From assembly GCF_001028625.1 (NCBI RefSeq), contig NZ_CP011805.1, positions 2,527,001 through 2,591,000 on the forward strand: a DNA stretch of 64,000 bases. The letters are read 5' to 3'. Origin of the DNA: Pelagerythrobacter marensis. GTDB taxonomy: Bacteria; Pseudomonadota; Alphaproteobacteria; Sphingomonadales; Sphingomonadaceae. The number at the start of each line of letters is the position of its first letter. Position 1 is the first letter of the stretch. Under the pieces are notes generated by a model. That model worked only from the letters and a program-made list of their open reading frames with translations. It was not told the DNA's origin and did no database searches. Of this stretch, positions 9,306 through 17,670 are shown one piece after another. Position numbers and translations under genes: made by a program.

Positions 9306-9306
9306 A

Positions 9307-9864
9307 ATGGCACTTCGGCGAGGTTTCAAGACAGAAGCGAACGCTACTTCTCGCGAGATTCGTGCGGAACTCGGCCTCGCCAACGATGCGCCACTTTGCC
9401 CATTTGTGACAGCCAAGCATCTGGAGGTTGAAGTCGTAAAGCTGTCAGCTTTTACGGCTCAACACCCCGAAGCTGTCGACTATCTTATCGGATCGATGGG
9501 GCAAACTGAGTTTTCAGCGATCACCGTCTGTATCGGAACGCAGCGCGTCGTCATCTACAACGATGGGCATTCGCCAGCGCGGTGCGCTGCCAATATCATG
9601 CATGAGCTGAGCCATCTGCTGTTGCTGCACCCGCCGCACCCCCTGTGTGGGGAGAACGGCAAACGGCATTTCGACGCCTCCCTTGAAGACGAAGCCAACT
9701 GGCTCGGTCCTGCATTGCTGGTTTCGGACGAAGCAGCAGTAGCAGTAGCGAAGCGCAATATAGCTTTGAGTAGCGCCGCTAATGAATATGGGGTGAGCAG
9801 GCAGCTGATGCAGATGCGACTTAACGTAACTGGCGCCCATCGGCGCGCGTCCCGGGCAGCATAG
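9307..9864 (+). CDS. ImmA/IrrE family metallo-endopeptidase
   Basis: 185 residues. The zinc site HELSHLLLL (HExxH) lies near residue 99, with the third-ligand region EDEANWLGPALLV about 25 residues later, as in the ImmA/IrrE family (PF06114). In ICEBs1 ImmA cleaves the partner repressor ImmR; the adjacent XRE protein is the obvious candidate substrate here. Translational coupling is likely (2-nt spacing). Confidence 0.85.
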   Translation: MALRRGFKTEANATSREIRAELGLANDAPLCPFVTAKHLEVEVVKLSAFTAQHPEAVDYLIGSMGQTEFSAITVCIGTQRVVIYNDGHSPARCAANIMHELSHLLLLHPPHPLCGENGKRHFDASLEDEANWLGPALLVSDEAAVAVAKRNIALSSAANEYGVSRQLMQMRLNVTGAHRRASRAA

Positions 9865-10006
9865 TGGTGTCAAAACCGAGCCGTTATGACACGGCTTGAA
9901 TGGCGGCTATTCGCTCATCTCGAACAGAAAGCTGCCATTCAGCAATCGGCCCAATAGAAGACCTTACAGTGGGATTAGCCCCTTTGCTAACCGCTCAGTT
10001 GCAGTA

Positions 10007-10798
10007 TTATTTCGATTGCGAGATGCTCGTTGCATCCAGAATCACGCGAACGGTTTCCTCTGGCTGATCCCACATCGGGAAGTGTCCGCTACGCTCGAAC
10101 CAGTGCAGCGTCGCTTCGGGGAAGGCTTCCATCGCGCGACCCGCCTGCTGCGGTAGGCACAGCCGATCCTTGCGTCCCCAGCCGATGACGACCGGCGCAG
10201 CCGTGTTTGCGGGGCCCTTTTGCATTGCGCCGTTGACGAGGTCCTTCACGAGCGAATTGACGGTGCGCGTATCAGCCAATGATTTCAGCTCGCGCGCGAC
10301 GAATGCGGGGTCGAGCGCCCAAGGCCTCGCTGAGAGCTGGGCCATCAGCGCTGTTCGCCCTGCGACATTTCCGGTGATGGCAGAAAGCGCAGGTCGCAGC
10401 GCGCGAACCAGGGCAATCGATGGCGTTATGGTGGCTTTGAAGAACGTCCTCTCCCACCCATGCCAGAATCCGCCCGGGTCCAGTGCGACGACCGCACCCG
10501 ATTGGCCGCGACGCGCCATCTCAAGCACCAGGCGAGCGCCCAACGAGCTACCCGCCATATCGACCCCGATGAGATTTTCGGTGCGGAGCCAGCTGTCCAG
10601 ACTGCGCGCAAGTCCGTCGAACGTGCCGCTATCGGTCTCTTCGGGTGTCTGTCCGTGGCCGGGCAGGTCCACGGCGATTACCTCCCTGGCCCGGGAAAGC
10701 GCAGGCGAGATCGTGTCCCACGAGCCGCAGGTTGCCCCGAGTCCGTGGACAAGGAGAAGGGGTTTTCCGCGCCCCGTGCGCGTGTAGTGCATGGTCAT
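10007..10798 (-). CDS. Alpha/beta-hydrolase fold protein
   Basis: 263 residues. Features are the oxyanion-hole motif LLVHGLGATCGSWD (residues 14-27), the nucleophile elbow GSSLGARL near 83, and a C-terminal His in ERSGHFPMWDQPE near 240. The Asp near 212 (WGRKDRLC) completes a triad. There is no signal peptide. The substrate is unknown. It stands alone between the ImmA gene and the recombinase, pointing the same way as the recombinase, and is probably cargo. Confidence 0.85.
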   Translation of the reverse strand: MTMHYTRTGRGKPLLLVHGLGATCGSWDTISPALSRAREVIAVDLPGHGQTPEETDSGTFDGLARSLDSWLRTENLIGVDMAGSSLGARLVLEMARRGQSGAVVALDPGGFWHGWERTFFKATITPSIALVRALRPALSAITGNVAGRTALMAQLSARPWALDPAFVARELKSLADTRTVNSLVKDLVNGAMQKGPANTAAPVVIGWGRKDRLCLPQQAGRAMEAFPEATLHWFERSGHFPMWDQPEETVRVILDATSISQSK

Positions 10799-10944
10799 GT
10801 AGTGGTAACGTCTCGCACCGGCTTATGGGCCCGTGGACGCCTACATTGCCGAAGGTAAAGCCAAGAGCGGACGGTCCGCTATCGGCCCATAAACTGACTT
10901 TCGGGTGGGCTGAGCAGAATGTCCGCTTCCCACCCCAGAACCCG

Positions 10945-12195
10945 CTATCCGCGTTCCTTTTCTGTGGCGGTGAATGCCAACGGAGCCAGCGAGATAATCT
11001 CGTCGATGATCTCTTCGGTGACTTTGAGCGCGAGCGGATAGTCCCCCGGCGAATCGATGCCGTAGAGGTCCGATGGGTCCGGGCGGTGGTGCCCCAGCAT
11101 ATATTTGCCTTCGATCCATGCGGTGCGCCCGAGGCGATCGCGGCCCAGCTGTGCCATGGACCGGCGGATCAGTTTCAACCCAGCCTCCCGATCGCCCGGA
11201 AGTCCGAGTGCATCCTGCATGGCTTCGAACGCCTTCCGGACCGAAGCGACGGTCACGAAGAAACCGTGGGTCTCGTCCAACAGCGAAGCCACCTGACGGG
11301 CAATCGGAACTGTCGGACGATACTTGCGGGTTTGAGTGCGACCCTTAGGGTTGAGGTTGAGCAACTGGCGCTTCGACTGCCACTGACCGCGCTTTTTGCT
11401 GGTCGATACGTCATGCGCTGCATCCGGGCGCGCCCACGTGGCTACGCTGATCTGTAGAAAGCGCAGAAGGTTGCGACGGTCCGCGACCCGTTTCGCATAG
11501 TTCTTGTCGCTTTCTCCATCCTTCCTGGGCGGCTCGGTGCAATAGCGGAACATATCAGCGAGTTCGGATACCGACGCCCGGTAGGTTGGAGTATGACTTA
11601 CCTCGGTGTGCTTCTTCGGTTTGAATTGGGCGCCCTTTTGAATGTGCTCCTTCTTTTTTGCGAAATTGATGGCCGCCGCCAGCTGCCTGACGCTCGCTTC
11701 GACTGTGCCGGGCGCACGTTCCCGTGTTGAACCATTGCCCTCCTCGACAGGGATCAAGATATTCCATTCGCGAAAGTCCTCGATCCATTCTTCGTTCACC
11801 TCGTTACAGAGCGTTGCTAACGCGTCGTTCTGCGTGAGGTAATCCAAGACATGAGCGAGCCGTGGCCTTATAGAACTGATGCTTGGTTTGCTCTTTTTGG
11901 CAGCCAAGTATGCTTCGATGGCTTCGGTAAGCAGATAGCTGCCGTCGGTCGTGATGGGTTGACCACATGCGTAACATACGGCCCGCCCCTTTTCGTTTGC
12001 TAGGTAAAGCGTGTCGAGTTGTAGTTCAGCTACATCAATATCGGCCGTGCCCGTCGACTTGCTTCGTTGACGTCCTGCGGCTGCGTCATACCAGACGATC
12101 TGGAGGTAGGGGGATCGGAGGGTGCCGTCGCGCTTCCGATCGTAGACGAGCTTATAGTCTCCCCGTTCGTAGAGGGGCTTCTCCGTTTTACGCAT
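10945..12195 (-). CDS. Tyrosine-type site-specific recombinase (element integrase)
   Basis: 416 residues. An N-terminal SAM-like core-binding region (about 80-200; LTEAIEAYLAAKKSKPSISS) is followed by a catalytic domain with Arg in SVATWARPDAAHD, the second-box region LIRRSMAQLGRDR, the histidine box YMLGHHRPDPSDLYG, and a probable nucleophile Tyr near 378 (DLYGI). It also has a Cys pair (CYACG) near 74. It is the only integrase between the duplicated tRNA ends and so probably drives integration at 7730-7782. Its start overlaps the small upstream gene. Confidence 0.82.
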   Translation of the reverse strand: MRKTEKPLYERGDYKLVYDRKRDGTLRSPYLQIVWYDAAAGRQRSKSTGTADIDVAELQLDTLYLANEKGRAVCYACGQPITTDGSYLLTEAIEAYLAAKKSKPSISSIRPRLAHVLDYLTQNDALATLCNEVNEEWIEDFREWNILIPVEEGNGSTRERAPGTVEASVRQLAAAINFAKKKEHIQKGAQFKPKKHTEVSHTPTYRASVSELADMFRYCTEPPRKDGESDKNYAKRVADRRNLLRFLQISVATWARPDAAHDVSTSKKRGQWQSKRQLLNLNPKGRTQTRKYRPTVPIARQVASLLDETHGFFVTVASVRKAFEAMQDALGLPGDREAGLKLIRRSMAQLGRDRLGRTAWIEGKYMLGHHRPDPSDLYGIDSPGDYPLALKVTEEIIDEIISLAPLAFTATEKERG

Positions 12196-12350
12196 TCTAG
12201 CCTCTGTTTTTTTGCAACCTCGGCTTGGATGAGTTCGCCGACGCCAATCTCGTTGAGCAGGTCGAGCGCGACGGGATCGAGCCGAAGCCCTTTTCCCTTC
12301 TCACTGTTCCTCGACCACTTCCGGGCGATCTCACCCAAAGACTGCTCCAC
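12030..12350 (-). CDS. Small protein upstream of and overlapping the integrase
   Basis: 106 residues. The GTG start at 12350 has a strong AGGAG 6 nt upstream (AGGAGCGAAGC-GTG). The N-terminal half (GLRLDPVALDLLNEIGVGEL) looks like a folded small domain; the rest overlaps the integrase gene by about 165 nt in another frame and is Ser/Pro rich. It may be an excisionase-like accessory or a coupling leader. I have no family assignment. Confidence 0.5.
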   Translation of the reverse strand: MEQSLGEIARKWSRNSEKGKGLRLDPVALDLLNEIGVGELIQAEVAKKQRLECVKRRSPSTNGETISSSTIGSATAPSDPPTSRSSGMTQPQDVNEASRRARPILM

Positions 12351-12403
12351 GCTTCGCTCCTGCAAATTCAGTCGCCAAATCGACTAATTGGACTTGTAGG
12401 ATC

Positions 12404-12988
12404 TTGTGGAAACTGTTTGTGCAAACTCGACCCATGCCAGCCGAAGGACCCCCTCGATTTTCACGCAGCGACCTCGACGCCGGGGTCGCCAAGCGTTTGA
12501 AGGAAATTCGCCAATCGAAGCAGATGACGCGGCAGGAACTAGCGGTCGCAGCACGAATCTCAGCCAAGACGCTGGCTAGACATGAGCAGGGAAGGCAACG
12601 CCCCAGCGAACCCGCGCTTCGTCGCTTGGCGACGGCGCTAGGAGTTCAAATTTCAGATTTGGCTCCGGGCTGGAAGAACGATGATCTTAACAGACCTACG
12701 ACTGGCACCGAGCATCCTGGGATTGGATTGAGATTGCTACGGAAGGAATGGGGTGTGTCTCTAGAAGCTGCCGCAAAAGCAGCTGGAGTAAATGCAGGCA
12801 CGCTATCTAGGTTCGAGCGCGGCATGCACGCATCTCGTAAGCTAGCTAAACGGGTCGAAGGTCGAATAGGCGATCGACTCGTGTTGACCTCGGACGCGCT
12901 CGCTCGCCTTCTTCGTTTTGAAGATGCTGAAACATTGACTTTTGCGTGCGAGGAAATGGCCAATGACGGCAAACCATCGATCAGTTAG
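12404..12988 (+). CDS. Double helix-turn-helix (XRE-like) regulator
   Basis: Up to 194 residues, divergent from the integrase operon with a 54-nt gap. Two HTH domains are visible: RLKEIRQSKQMTRQELAVAA (about 30-80) and LRLLRKEWGVSLEAAAKAAG (about 105-150). TTG at 12404 or ATG at 12434 could be the start; neither has a strong ribosome site. Position and fold fit a repressor of the integrase operon. Confidence 0.75.
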   Translation: MWKLFVQTRPMPAEGPPRFSRSDLDAGVAKRLKEIRQSKQMTRQELAVAARISAKTLARHEQGRQRPSEPALRRLATALGVQISDLAPGWKNDDLNRPTTGTEHPGIGLRLLRKEWGVSLEAAAKAAGVNAGTLSRFERGMHASRKLAKRVEGRIGDRLVLTSDALARLLRFEDAETLTFACEEMANDGKPSIS

Positions 12989-13146
12989 CCTCCAACCCGT
13001 TCTATGGCCGGCTTGATGTGCGCTTTGCGCCCCCACTTTGGTCATTCGCGACGCGTTCGGGCACGCTTGAAAGCGAACGTTCCTCAGGGCTTATGCCAAG
13101 CCATGGGTAAGCGCCTAATCACCTTGGCGACCAGACGACTTCGGTG

Positions 13147-14109
13147 TCAGGTCTTCGTGATTTTTGGCCCGAGGTAGACGACCGCCAACTTCTCACGTCC
13201 AGCTTCGAGAGGCCACTCGAAATGGAGTCGGAACGTGCGGTGCGAGATCTTCCCGTGCCAATGGGCCAGAATCTGCTCACCGTCCGCCCGATCGAAGGTC
13301 AGTTCCTTGTCGAACGTCCTACGGTTCGTCTCGGACTCGCCGGAGAACGGCGCCCGGTCTCCTTTAAAATACTGATCGACGACTTCTCTTGCGACTATAC
13401 CCTCAGCACCGTCCTCGCTCCGGTCTCCTGCGTAAGTGTCGAGGAGCGCGAGAAGCGACATGGCCCTCTTGGCGATCGAAGCCTCGAACGGCTCGCGGGC
13501 TAGAACTGCATCCCTATGGAGATCGCCGATGTCGAGATTGGCAAAACGCTCCCGCGCCGTGTCGACTAGTTCTTCCCAGCTGGTGATCGGCGGGGCGGCG
13601 CGGGCAACGTCACGCTCCAGCGCCTCGAGCTCCCAAAGATTGCGCACTTCGTAGCGCCCATATCGCTCCTCGGGCAAGCCGTGGTCGACCGCCAGCGGAT
13701 CGCGGGCGAAATCCTTCCCGCCACCTTCGAAGCTGAAGGTCGAGCATTCTTCTTGCTTCTTAGTCCGGCGGGCCGCCTCGCCGAGACCGCTGGACGTAAC
13801 CTCCAAGCCTTCGAACTCGAAGAAGTCGTCAGGCTCGGGTGCCCGGTCGTCGTCGATGAAGGGTCCGGTCCTGTCGATCCAAGTGAGCAGCGCACGTTGA
13901 AGGTCCCGGTCGCCGTATCGCGTAATCAGCGCCCTCACGTCGGCATCTCGGGCGACCTGTGCCTGGGGTAGCATCCGCGTAACGCGCAGGTTGTTCTTGA
14001 GAGTTCCGCTACTATGCCGCAGGTCCAGCAGCCCACGCAGGACAGCAAGAAAGTCGGCATCGTCGACGAACTGCCCCTGCAGCGAGGACTCGTTCACGAA
14101 CCATAGCAT
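13147..14109 (-). CDS. Uncharacterised third component of a DUF262/ATPase operon
   Basis: 320 residues, beginning immediately after the ATPase stop in the same direction. The N-terminal part is helical (DADFLAVLRGLLDLRHSSGT), the middle acidic, and the last 65 residues look like a compact beta-rich domain (ILAHWHGKISHRTFRLHFEW; VVYLGPKITKT). I do not recognise a named family. Conserved His/Arg positions in this C-terminal domain make it the best candidate effector. The operon context suggests a defence role. Confidence 0.65.
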   Translation of the reverse strand: MLWFVNESSLQGQFVDDADFLAVLRGLLDLRHSSGTLKNNLRVTRMLPQAQVARDADVRALITRYGDRDLQRALLTWIDRTGPFIDDDRAPEPDDFFEFEGLEVTSSGLGEAARRTKKQEECSTFSFEGGGKDFARDPLAVDHGLPEERYGRYEVRNLWELEALERDVARAAPPITSWEELVDTARERFANLDIGDLHRDAVLAREPFEASIAKRAMSLLALLDTYAGDRSEDGAEGIVAREVVDQYFKGDRAPFSGESETNRRTFDKELTFDRADGEQILAHWHGKISHRTFRLHFEWPLEAGREKLAVVYLGPKITKT

Positions 14110-15213
14110 TCACGACCACCCGGCCAGCTTGCCGACGTCGTTGTCGCTCTGGTCGAAGAAGCCTTCCGGCCAAGAGCTGACACGTCCGTGTCTGTCTACC
14201 TGCGGGGTAGTCACTCCGTGCCCGGCTTCACTTGCTCCGGCGAAGAAAGTCAGGCCCGCGTCGGCTGGCGGGAGCACGCCCTCGGCAACTGCAAGCCGGA
14301 TGCCGTTCAGCACGTGGTCGCTATGGGTTTCGACTAGGAGCTGAACCCCAGCGGTCGCGAAGCAGGCGAGCATACGGCCCGCGCGCGACTGGGCCTGAGG
14401 GTGGAGATGGGCTTCCGGACTATCAATCACGACGACATCGCCGGGCTCCGCCGCGAGCAGGGCGACAACGATCGGGAAGACGTAGGTGAGACCGTAGCCA
14501 ACGTTGGCGGGTCGCTTCCACTCGCCGACCTCTGAGAGCCTGAACCTGAGCACAAGCGACGACGCAGTCGGCACAGCCTGCACATCGGCGGCGGCGCCAG
14601 GCGCCAAGAAGTCCAGCCACGCGTCCACCTGGCGGCGGAAGGTCGTGCCAATGCTGTCGGGGCATTTGGCTTCCACCCGTACCTCCTCGTCGGCAAGCTC
14701 GTGATACCAGTGACTTGCGTAGCGACCGTCTACCCCGACGTCTGCCTGACCGGAGTACGACCGGTCCGGTATCGGGAAGGAATCAGCAGGTCCTCCGCGG
14801 ACCGCGCTTATGTGAACGAGGCGGTCGATCTTTCGAGACAACTCGCGGGCGCCGCCCTCCGATGCCGTAGTCACGGTGCTAAGCACCCTGTCACCGGCCT
14901 TGGCCGACACGGTTACCTCCAGGTCGTCATCGCCCGAAGCGAGCGCAAACCTCGTCGCCCGGTCGCCACGACTAGACCTTAGGACGTCACCGGCAGAGCC
15001 CAGACGCACAACCTCGCCATTGAGCGGAAGCTTACCCGTCTTGCCCGTCGAACCCCACGCGCCGAGCCGCGCCGCTTGCGCTAATAGGAGCAGCGGCTGG
15101 AGCGCAGTCGACTTGCCCGCCCCGTTGAAGCCAGTGAAGAGGGTGAGAGGTTTCAGTGGAAGACGCAGGTCCTCGAAGCACTTGAAGTGTTCGACTGTGA
15201 GCGTGTCTAGCAT
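14110..15213 (-). CDS. DUF3696-type AAA/SMC-like ATPase
   Basis: About 367 residues. Walker A is GFNGAGKS near residue 28, followed by ALQPLLLLAQAARLG. The ABC-like region and Walker B is VVVIDSPEAHLHPQAQSRAG near 260, then VETHSDHVLNGIRLAV, as in RecF/SMC-like OLD-related ATPases with DUF3696. No TOPRIM domain is seen. ATG at 15213 is likely; a TTG at 15222 would overlap the DUF262 stop. This looks like the sensor or motor subunit of a defence operon. Confidence 0.85.
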   Translation of the reverse strand: MLDTLTVEHFKCFEDLRLPLKPLTLFTGFNGAGKSTALQPLLLLAQAARLGAWGSTGKTGKLPLNGEVVRLGSAGDVLRSSRGDRATRFALASGDDDLEVTVSAKAGDRVLSTVTTASEGGARELSRKIDRLVHISAVRGGPADSFPIPDRSYSGQADVGVDGRYASHWYHELADEEVRVEAKCPDSIGTTFRRQVDAWLDFLAPGAAADVQAVPTASSLVLRFRLSEVGEWKRPANVGYGLTYVFPIVVALLAAEPGDVVVIDSPEAHLHPQAQSRAGRMLACFATAGVQLLVETHSDHVLNGIRLAVAEGVLPPADAGLTFFAGASEAGHGVTTPQVDRHGRVSSWPEGFFDQSDNDVGKLAGWS

Positions 15214-15218
15214 CCCAT

Positions 15219-16403
15219 TCAAAGCTCGAACCGCCTGAGCGCCTCCTTCATCATCGCGAAGCGCGTCCTCACGGCCTGCGTGCTGTTGGTCGAGTAGGTG
15301 ATTGCACGGGAGAAGTCCTCATTCGTCACCAGGTTCTCGATCGTCTCGCGGAGTTCTTCGTGCTCCGCTTCGACAATTTGGTCGACTATTGCGGCTAGCA
15401 GCACGGCGCTTACTTCGAAAAGCGAGATGTTGATAACGCTGCGGGGCGCTTCGGCGAGATCAGATGCCAGCGACTTGCGGAACGCGTGGTGACCGAAGAG
15501 CACGCGGCTGAGGTTCATCGCCGCGTCGAAACGGCGTCTCAGCTCGTTGCGCTCCTCCTCGTCGAGGGCCGCGAGACGCTTGAGGCCTTTGGCGAGGAAG
15601 ACGTCCATATCCCCGGCGGTATATTCCTCCCAACCCATCAACGCGAAGGCACAGAAGCGGTTGATGGCTTCGCGGTCGCGCATCGCTTTGCTGTCCAACG
15701 ACCCGGCAGTCGCGTCCTGGAAAGCCTGACCCTCGGCGGCGGACTTGAGCCAGCGCGTCGCCGGGCCGTTGTAGAGTGCGTTGCGCATCTGCTGCCGCGT
15801 CAGCGTCGCGCCGCTGTTGACCCGCTCAAAAATGTCGAGCCGAGCCTGCTCCGGCGCCTTCGCGTCGAGGATGTACATGGTGAGCTGAGTGTCGCTGACC
15901 CGTTCCTGCAGGTTGATTGGCAGGTCGTCGAAATAGCGTCCCTCCAGCTCATGCGATCCGGTAATCTCTCCCGATGTGAGCCCGGTGAGGCGCAGCTGAT
16001 TTCCGAGAAACCGGGCGAACGTCGTAAGTCGCTGGAGTCCGTCGACAACGATGATGCGTCCATCGGGTGCCTCCGCGACATAGAACACTGGAAGCGGAAT
16101 GCGCATCACGCAGCTCTCGATGAGCTTCGACTGCTTGGCGTTCGACCATACGAAATCACGCTGAAAATCCGGGTCGAGGACGTAGCGCTCCTTCTCGATC
16201 CGCGAGACCACCTCTCCGACCGTGCGCTGCTCGGTCCGCACGAAGACGGCGTCGAGAGGGTAGTCCCCCCATCCATCGCCGCTCGTAGAATCGTAGCCTT
16301 CGATCTCCTCGCCTTCGAGAAGGATTGGCTCTACCCCATCCGTCTCGGTTTCGCTCGGCGTCTCGTCCACCTTTGTATTTCCTTGTTCGATATGCATTCC
16401 CAT
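15219..16403 (-). CDS. DUF262 domain protein
   Basis: 394 residues. Signature motifs are YVLDPDFQRDFVWSNAKQSK near 75, VVDGLQRLTTFARFLG (the DGQQR-type nucleotide-binding motif) near 118, and IFERVNSGATLTRQQMRNAL near 190. The GmrSD nuclease domain DUF1524 is absent. DUF262 proteins use NTP binding to control nucleases in anti-phage systems. It is the first gene of a three-gene minus-strand operon whose parts abut or overlap, so they probably act together. Confidence 0.85.
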   Translation of the reverse strand: MGMHIEQGNTKVDETPSETETDGVEPILLEGEEIEGYDSTSGDGWGDYPLDAVFVRTEQRTVGEVVSRIEKERYVLDPDFQRDFVWSNAKQSKLIESCVMRIPLPVFYVAEAPDGRIIVVDGLQRLTTFARFLGNQLRLTGLTSGEITGSHELEGRYFDDLPINLQERVSDTQLTMYILDAKAPEQARLDIFERVNSGATLTRQQMRNALYNGPATRWLKSAAEGQAFQDATAGSLDSKAMRDREAINRFCAFALMGWEEYTAGDMDVFLAKGLKRLAALDEEERNELRRRFDAAMNLSRVLFGHHAFRKSLASDLAEAPRSVINISLFEVSAVLLAAIVDQIVEAEHEELRETIENLVTNEDFSRAITYSTNSTQAVRTRFAMMKEALRRFEL

Positions 16404-16721
16404 ATGTTTAGGGTCAAAGTCGCTCGCGGCAACTGTGTACGAAGCGCGTAACCGTAGTTGCCACCATCAGAGTTGCAATCTGTGTGATCGCCGAACATGC
16501 CCGTCCTTGTGGCACGCCGAGTAAGGTCATGCATAGCCGCCCGCTCATCGACAGGCGTTTTGACGATCATAGCTCAACCGCAGAACGACCGGCTGGACGT
16601 CTTGACGACCTAGCTGAACAGACGAACGAGTGTCCGTTCCTCGGGGTCGCTTACCCACAAGCGGCCAGTCAGCAGGCGGCCCCGCTTCAGACGGTAGCAT
16701 CTCATCCATTCGCTTTAATTC
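16404..16721. other. Non-coding gap (no supported gene)
   Basis: 318 bp between the DUF262 start and the end of the sigma-like gene. Only short overlapping reading frames without ribosome sites occur. It should contain the promoter of the DUF262 operon near 16410-16470. No clear hairpin was seen. Confidence 0.4.
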
Positions 16722-17366
16722 CTATGCGGCCAAATCCAGATCCTTGAATTCGTCCCACACCTTCGCAGCGCGCCTTTTGATTAGGCGGCGAGTCGTCGCC
16801 AATTCGGCCTGATCCATCCCCCCAAAATCTGCGAGGGCTTTCCCGCACAGGCCTTGGCCAATACCGTCAATCACTCCCTCGGTCTTTGGCGAGTTTCCGG
16901 CTACATCCTCCAGGGCTTTTCGACAGGCCTCGGCGCGCACGGCGATTTCGTAGGCCTCGTCTGGCGCGTAAGGAGTCGCCGATTGATTGCAGGCCTCGCG
17001 GAGAAGCGGCTCATCCCTTTCGCGCTTGGCGATGACCGCGCTCGCGAGCGAGCGCATGACAGCCATCAAAAAGTGTTCGATCTTCAGCCCGACGGGGCAA
17101 CTGCGAGAGGTCAGCGCGCGCAGAATCGCTTCCTGCAGCATGTCGTCCGGGTCGATACCGGCAGTGAAGGCACGGAACCGCGCCACGCTCATCAGCTTCG
17201 AGCTAGCGCTCGTGTCAATTGCTGCGATCGCGGCGCGAACTTGCGCTTTCGTGAGATACGAGCTTGCCGCGGTACTCGATGATGTGTGCGCGCCACTACC
17301 CGAATTCGGACAGCCGTTCGTCGATTTTTTGATTTTGGTGCCGTTTCCGGCGGGAGCCTTTGCCAT
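16722..17366 (-). CDS. Sigma-70 region 2-like protein of mobile elements
   Basis: 214 residues. After a disordered basic N-terminus, the segment FTAGIDPDDMLQEAILRALT with FLMAVMRSLASAVIAKRERD resembles sigma region 2 (DPDD-LLQEA-ILRAL pattern), and a C-terminal helical segment MDQAELATTRRLIKRRAAKV may be a degenerate region 4. GAGGAAACC precedes the ATG. It may be an element-encoded RNA-polymerase partner or only a fold relative. It lies downstream of the exonuclease module. Confidence 0.6.
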   Translation of the reverse strand: MAKAPAGNGTKIKKSTNGCPNSGSGAHTSSSTAASSYLTKAQVRAAIAAIDTSASSKLMSVARFRAFTAGIDPDDMLQEAILRALTSRSCPVGLKIEHFLMAVMRSLASAVIAKRERDEPLLREACNQSATPYAPDEAYEIAVRAEACRKALEDVAGNSPKTEGVIDGIGQGLCGKALADFGGMDQAELATTRRLIKRRAAKVWDEFKDLDLAA

Positions 17367-17670
17367 GGTTTCCTCGCTGGGCGAGCGAGACCACGGGCGT
17401 GGACAGCAATGTCGAAGATGTCATTTCGTGACCTCGAGCGCCATTCGAACGCGCACGGGTTGCGTGCGGGTTCACAGGGTTAGCGCGACTCGAATCAAGG
17501 TCTCCGGCTCGGGGTACTATCCCGGCACGCTGCATCGCGACCCTGCTTTGCCATGGGATGATTTAAGAAGTGGTTACCGTCGCCTTCCCGCATCGGCGGC
17601 GGTTGGTTCTTCTATGTGCCGGACCGGTGGTGTCTGAATTTCACCGGTCCGACGTATATAGGATTGTGGC
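17367..17670. other. Non-coding gap with hairpin
   Basis: 304 bp between the sigma-like gene and the PolB-type exonuclease gene. Apart from the perfect inverted repeat at 17620-17651, nothing gene-like with a ribosome site is seen. It should hold the promoter for the sigma-like gene. Confidence 0.4.
17620..17651 (-). terminator. Hairpin after exonuclease module
   Basis: Perfect 10-bp inverted repeat CGGACCGGTG / CACCGGTCCG with a 12-nt loop, 20 nt beyond the stop of the 17671-18426 gene. No T-tract follows on the minus strand, so it may be a rho-independent-like pause or an mRNA stabiliser. Confidence 0.45.

Noticed and set aside
15219..16403. GmrSD type IV restriction enzyme
   Set aside because: Only the DUF262 part is present; no DUF1524 His-Asn-His nuclease domain in this gene or its partners.
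16484..16747. 87-codon plus-strand frame between the DUF262 and sigma-like genes
   Set aside because: Overlaps the end of the sigma-like gene, no ribosome site and no protein-like pattern.
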